DNA from: JABDLO01 sp041749255
GTDB taxonomy: Bacteria > Bacteroidota > Bacteroidia > Chitinophagales > Saprospiraceae
NCBI GenBank assembly: GCA_041749255.1
Contig: JBGTBR010000072.1
Location: 1-64,000, forward strand
DNA: 64,000 nt
Direction of reading: 5' to 3'
Both the position numbers and the translations under genes were made by a program. Shown piece after piece: positions 63,113 through 64,000 of this stretch (its first letter is position 1; every line of letters begins with the position of its first letter). Below the pieces are notes generated by a model, which saw only the letters and a program-made list of their open reading frames with translations, had not been told where the DNA came from and searched no databases.

Positions 63113-63355
63113 TAGATGTACATGTACTATTTTAACCTATGACTGTATTTTATTTTCATTATTAGGTAATATAATTCAAATAAAAAAGTTATGACATTTT
63201 TGCAACTATTGAAAACGGTTATCCGTCTTTATTCTGTGTTTGCCTATGGGAATGTCTTCTCATGGCTTTTTCAACTCTTCTCAACTCAATCAAGCAACGC
63301 GTAAGGTTTAAAGTATGCGTAATCCATATTATTAATTCAATAAATTAAAATCGTT

Positions 63356-63931
63356 ATGAAAAATGTATTTTTGTTGCTTGTTGTTTTTTGCTTAAGCTTA
63401 ACTACCGTCTCCCTTGCCAATCCGGTAATCCATATCACAAAAGACAAAGTATTTACTTTGGATTTAAGAGATTGGACGGGTAATTCTTACAACGTACTGA
63501 TAAGTGATGCCAGTGAAGCGATTGTCCACTCCGGAAAAATGAACTCCTCAACCCTAACTAAGAAAAGTTTTGACGTAAGTAATCTTCCCACTGGTATTTA
63601 CAAAGTGAAGATATTTGACTCTTTAAAATCCATAACCCATGAAATTTTGATTGGTGCCGGTAGTTTATCGCTTATAGGAAGTGAAGATGTAAAGTACGCT
63701 CCAGTGATCAGAAAAAATGGATCTTATCTGGATGTTGACTATTTGGCTCTTAATAAAGAGGCGACCTTGAAAGTCTACGATGCCCAGGGCAATTCCGTAT
63801 ATACTGAAGAGATAAAAGATAAAGATGTTTACAGCCGCAGATTGCAAATTCAATCTATGAAGAAAGGCACCTATTACGTAGAGTTTTCTACTGAACATGG
63901 TGTATACAACGAGTCATTTATGCTTAATTAA
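63356..63931 (+). CDS. Small secreted beta-sandwich protein
   Basis: The 191-residue protein has a clear signal peptide (MKNVFLLLVVFCLSLTTVSLAN). The rest is beta-rich, in two similar-looking halves (about 25-100 and 110-190) that each contain a short sandwich-like pattern (VLDLRDWTGNSYNVLISDASEAIVHSGKM-type and TLKVYDAQGNSVYTEEIKDKDVYSR with a GTYYVEFS end). It resembles the secreted small-domain proteins (DUF3244 or sorting-domain-like) of Bacteroidota, but no clear C-terminal sorting signal is seen. Function unknown. Confidence 0.65.
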   Translation: MKNVFLLLVVFCLSLTTVSLANPVIHITKDKVFTLDLRDWTGNSYNVLISDASEAIVHSGKMNSSTLTKKSFDVSNLPTGIYKVKIFDSLKSITHEILIGAGSLSLIGSEDVKYAPVIRKNGSYLDVDYLALNKEATLKVYDAQGNSVYTEEIKDKDVYSRRLQIQSMKKGTYYVEFSTEHGVYNESFMLN

Positions 63932-63953
63932 TTGAGCATTGCAACCAATGTGG

Positions 63954-63988
63954 AGGCCTTCTGATTGATTTCGGAAGGCCTTTTTTTA
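63954..63988 (+). terminator. Terminator of the small secreted protein gene
   Basis: AGGCCTTC pairs with GAAGGCCT around a loop of about 11 bases and is followed by TTTTTT. It lies about 22 bases after the stop at 63931. Confidence 0.85.
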
Positions 63989-64000
63989 TTATAAGTTACA

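Overview
The window looks like chromosomal DNA from a member of the Bacteroidota, probably near the Saprospiraceae or a related marine lineage. It is AT-rich with scattered TAnnTTTG promoter motifs. It carries families typical of the phylum: DUF5916, DUF4230, DUF4293 and DUF4943-like proteins, an OstA-like protein, an LptE-family lipoprotein, and a PD40/OmpA protein. It also has the gene order miaB - sigma-54 activator - lptE - acidic protein - secG - groES - groEL. The species assignment is an inference. No rRNA, convincing tRNA, CRISPR array, prophage or intact transposase gene was seen.

Layout. Positions 1-6130 hold a decayed ORF, lgt, a DUF4230 protein bracketed by composite repeats, a DUF5916 outer-membrane protein and a small methyltransferase. 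Positions 6322-14026 hold a MITE-like repeat followed by the long minus-strand run groEL, groES, secG, acidic protein, lptE, sigma-54 activator and miaB, which links protein folding, secretion, LPS export and tRNA modification. Positions 14079-15610 hold the ribosomal operon rplU-rpmA with a second MITE-like repeat on each side. Positions 15675-32453 are dense with an OstA-like/TPR-SH3 pair, an FAD oxidoreductase, a D-threonine-aldolase-like enzyme overlapping comF, a DinB-fold protein, an ABC exporter, an FKBP lipoprotein, DNA polymerase IV, a pair of bacterial PH-domain proteins, mfd, and a 52-residue membrane protein. Positions 32671-44455 hold mevalonate kinase, a PD40/OmpA protein, a 2-oxoacid dehydrogenase E2, cinA, birA, rsfS, ftsH, tryptophan 2,3-dioxygenase and an acyl-CoA transferase. 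Positions 44462-57032 are looser: orphan secreted or membrane proteins, an S9 peptidase bracketed by inverted repeats, a B12-dependent ribonucleotide reductase, an orphan SNF2-type helicase, a decayed zinc-ribbon ORF, and an array of about 272-bp tandem repeats. Positions 57033-64000 hold a DUF6503-like lipoprotein, PhzF, DUF937, a LysM glucosaminidase, a VOC protein, a porin-like beta-barrel, an AraC regulator and a small secreted protein.

Most genes are housekeeping or envelope functions. The part least explained by known families is the non-coding and accessory content: three repeat families that each bracket a gene or operon, the structured tandem array between the SNF2 helicase and the DUF6503-like gene, very small or decayed ORFs, and several unidentified envelope proteins. 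I did not find a clear new multi-gene system. The SNF2 helicase with its degraded zinc-ribbon neighbour and the adjacent repeat array is the most unusual locus.
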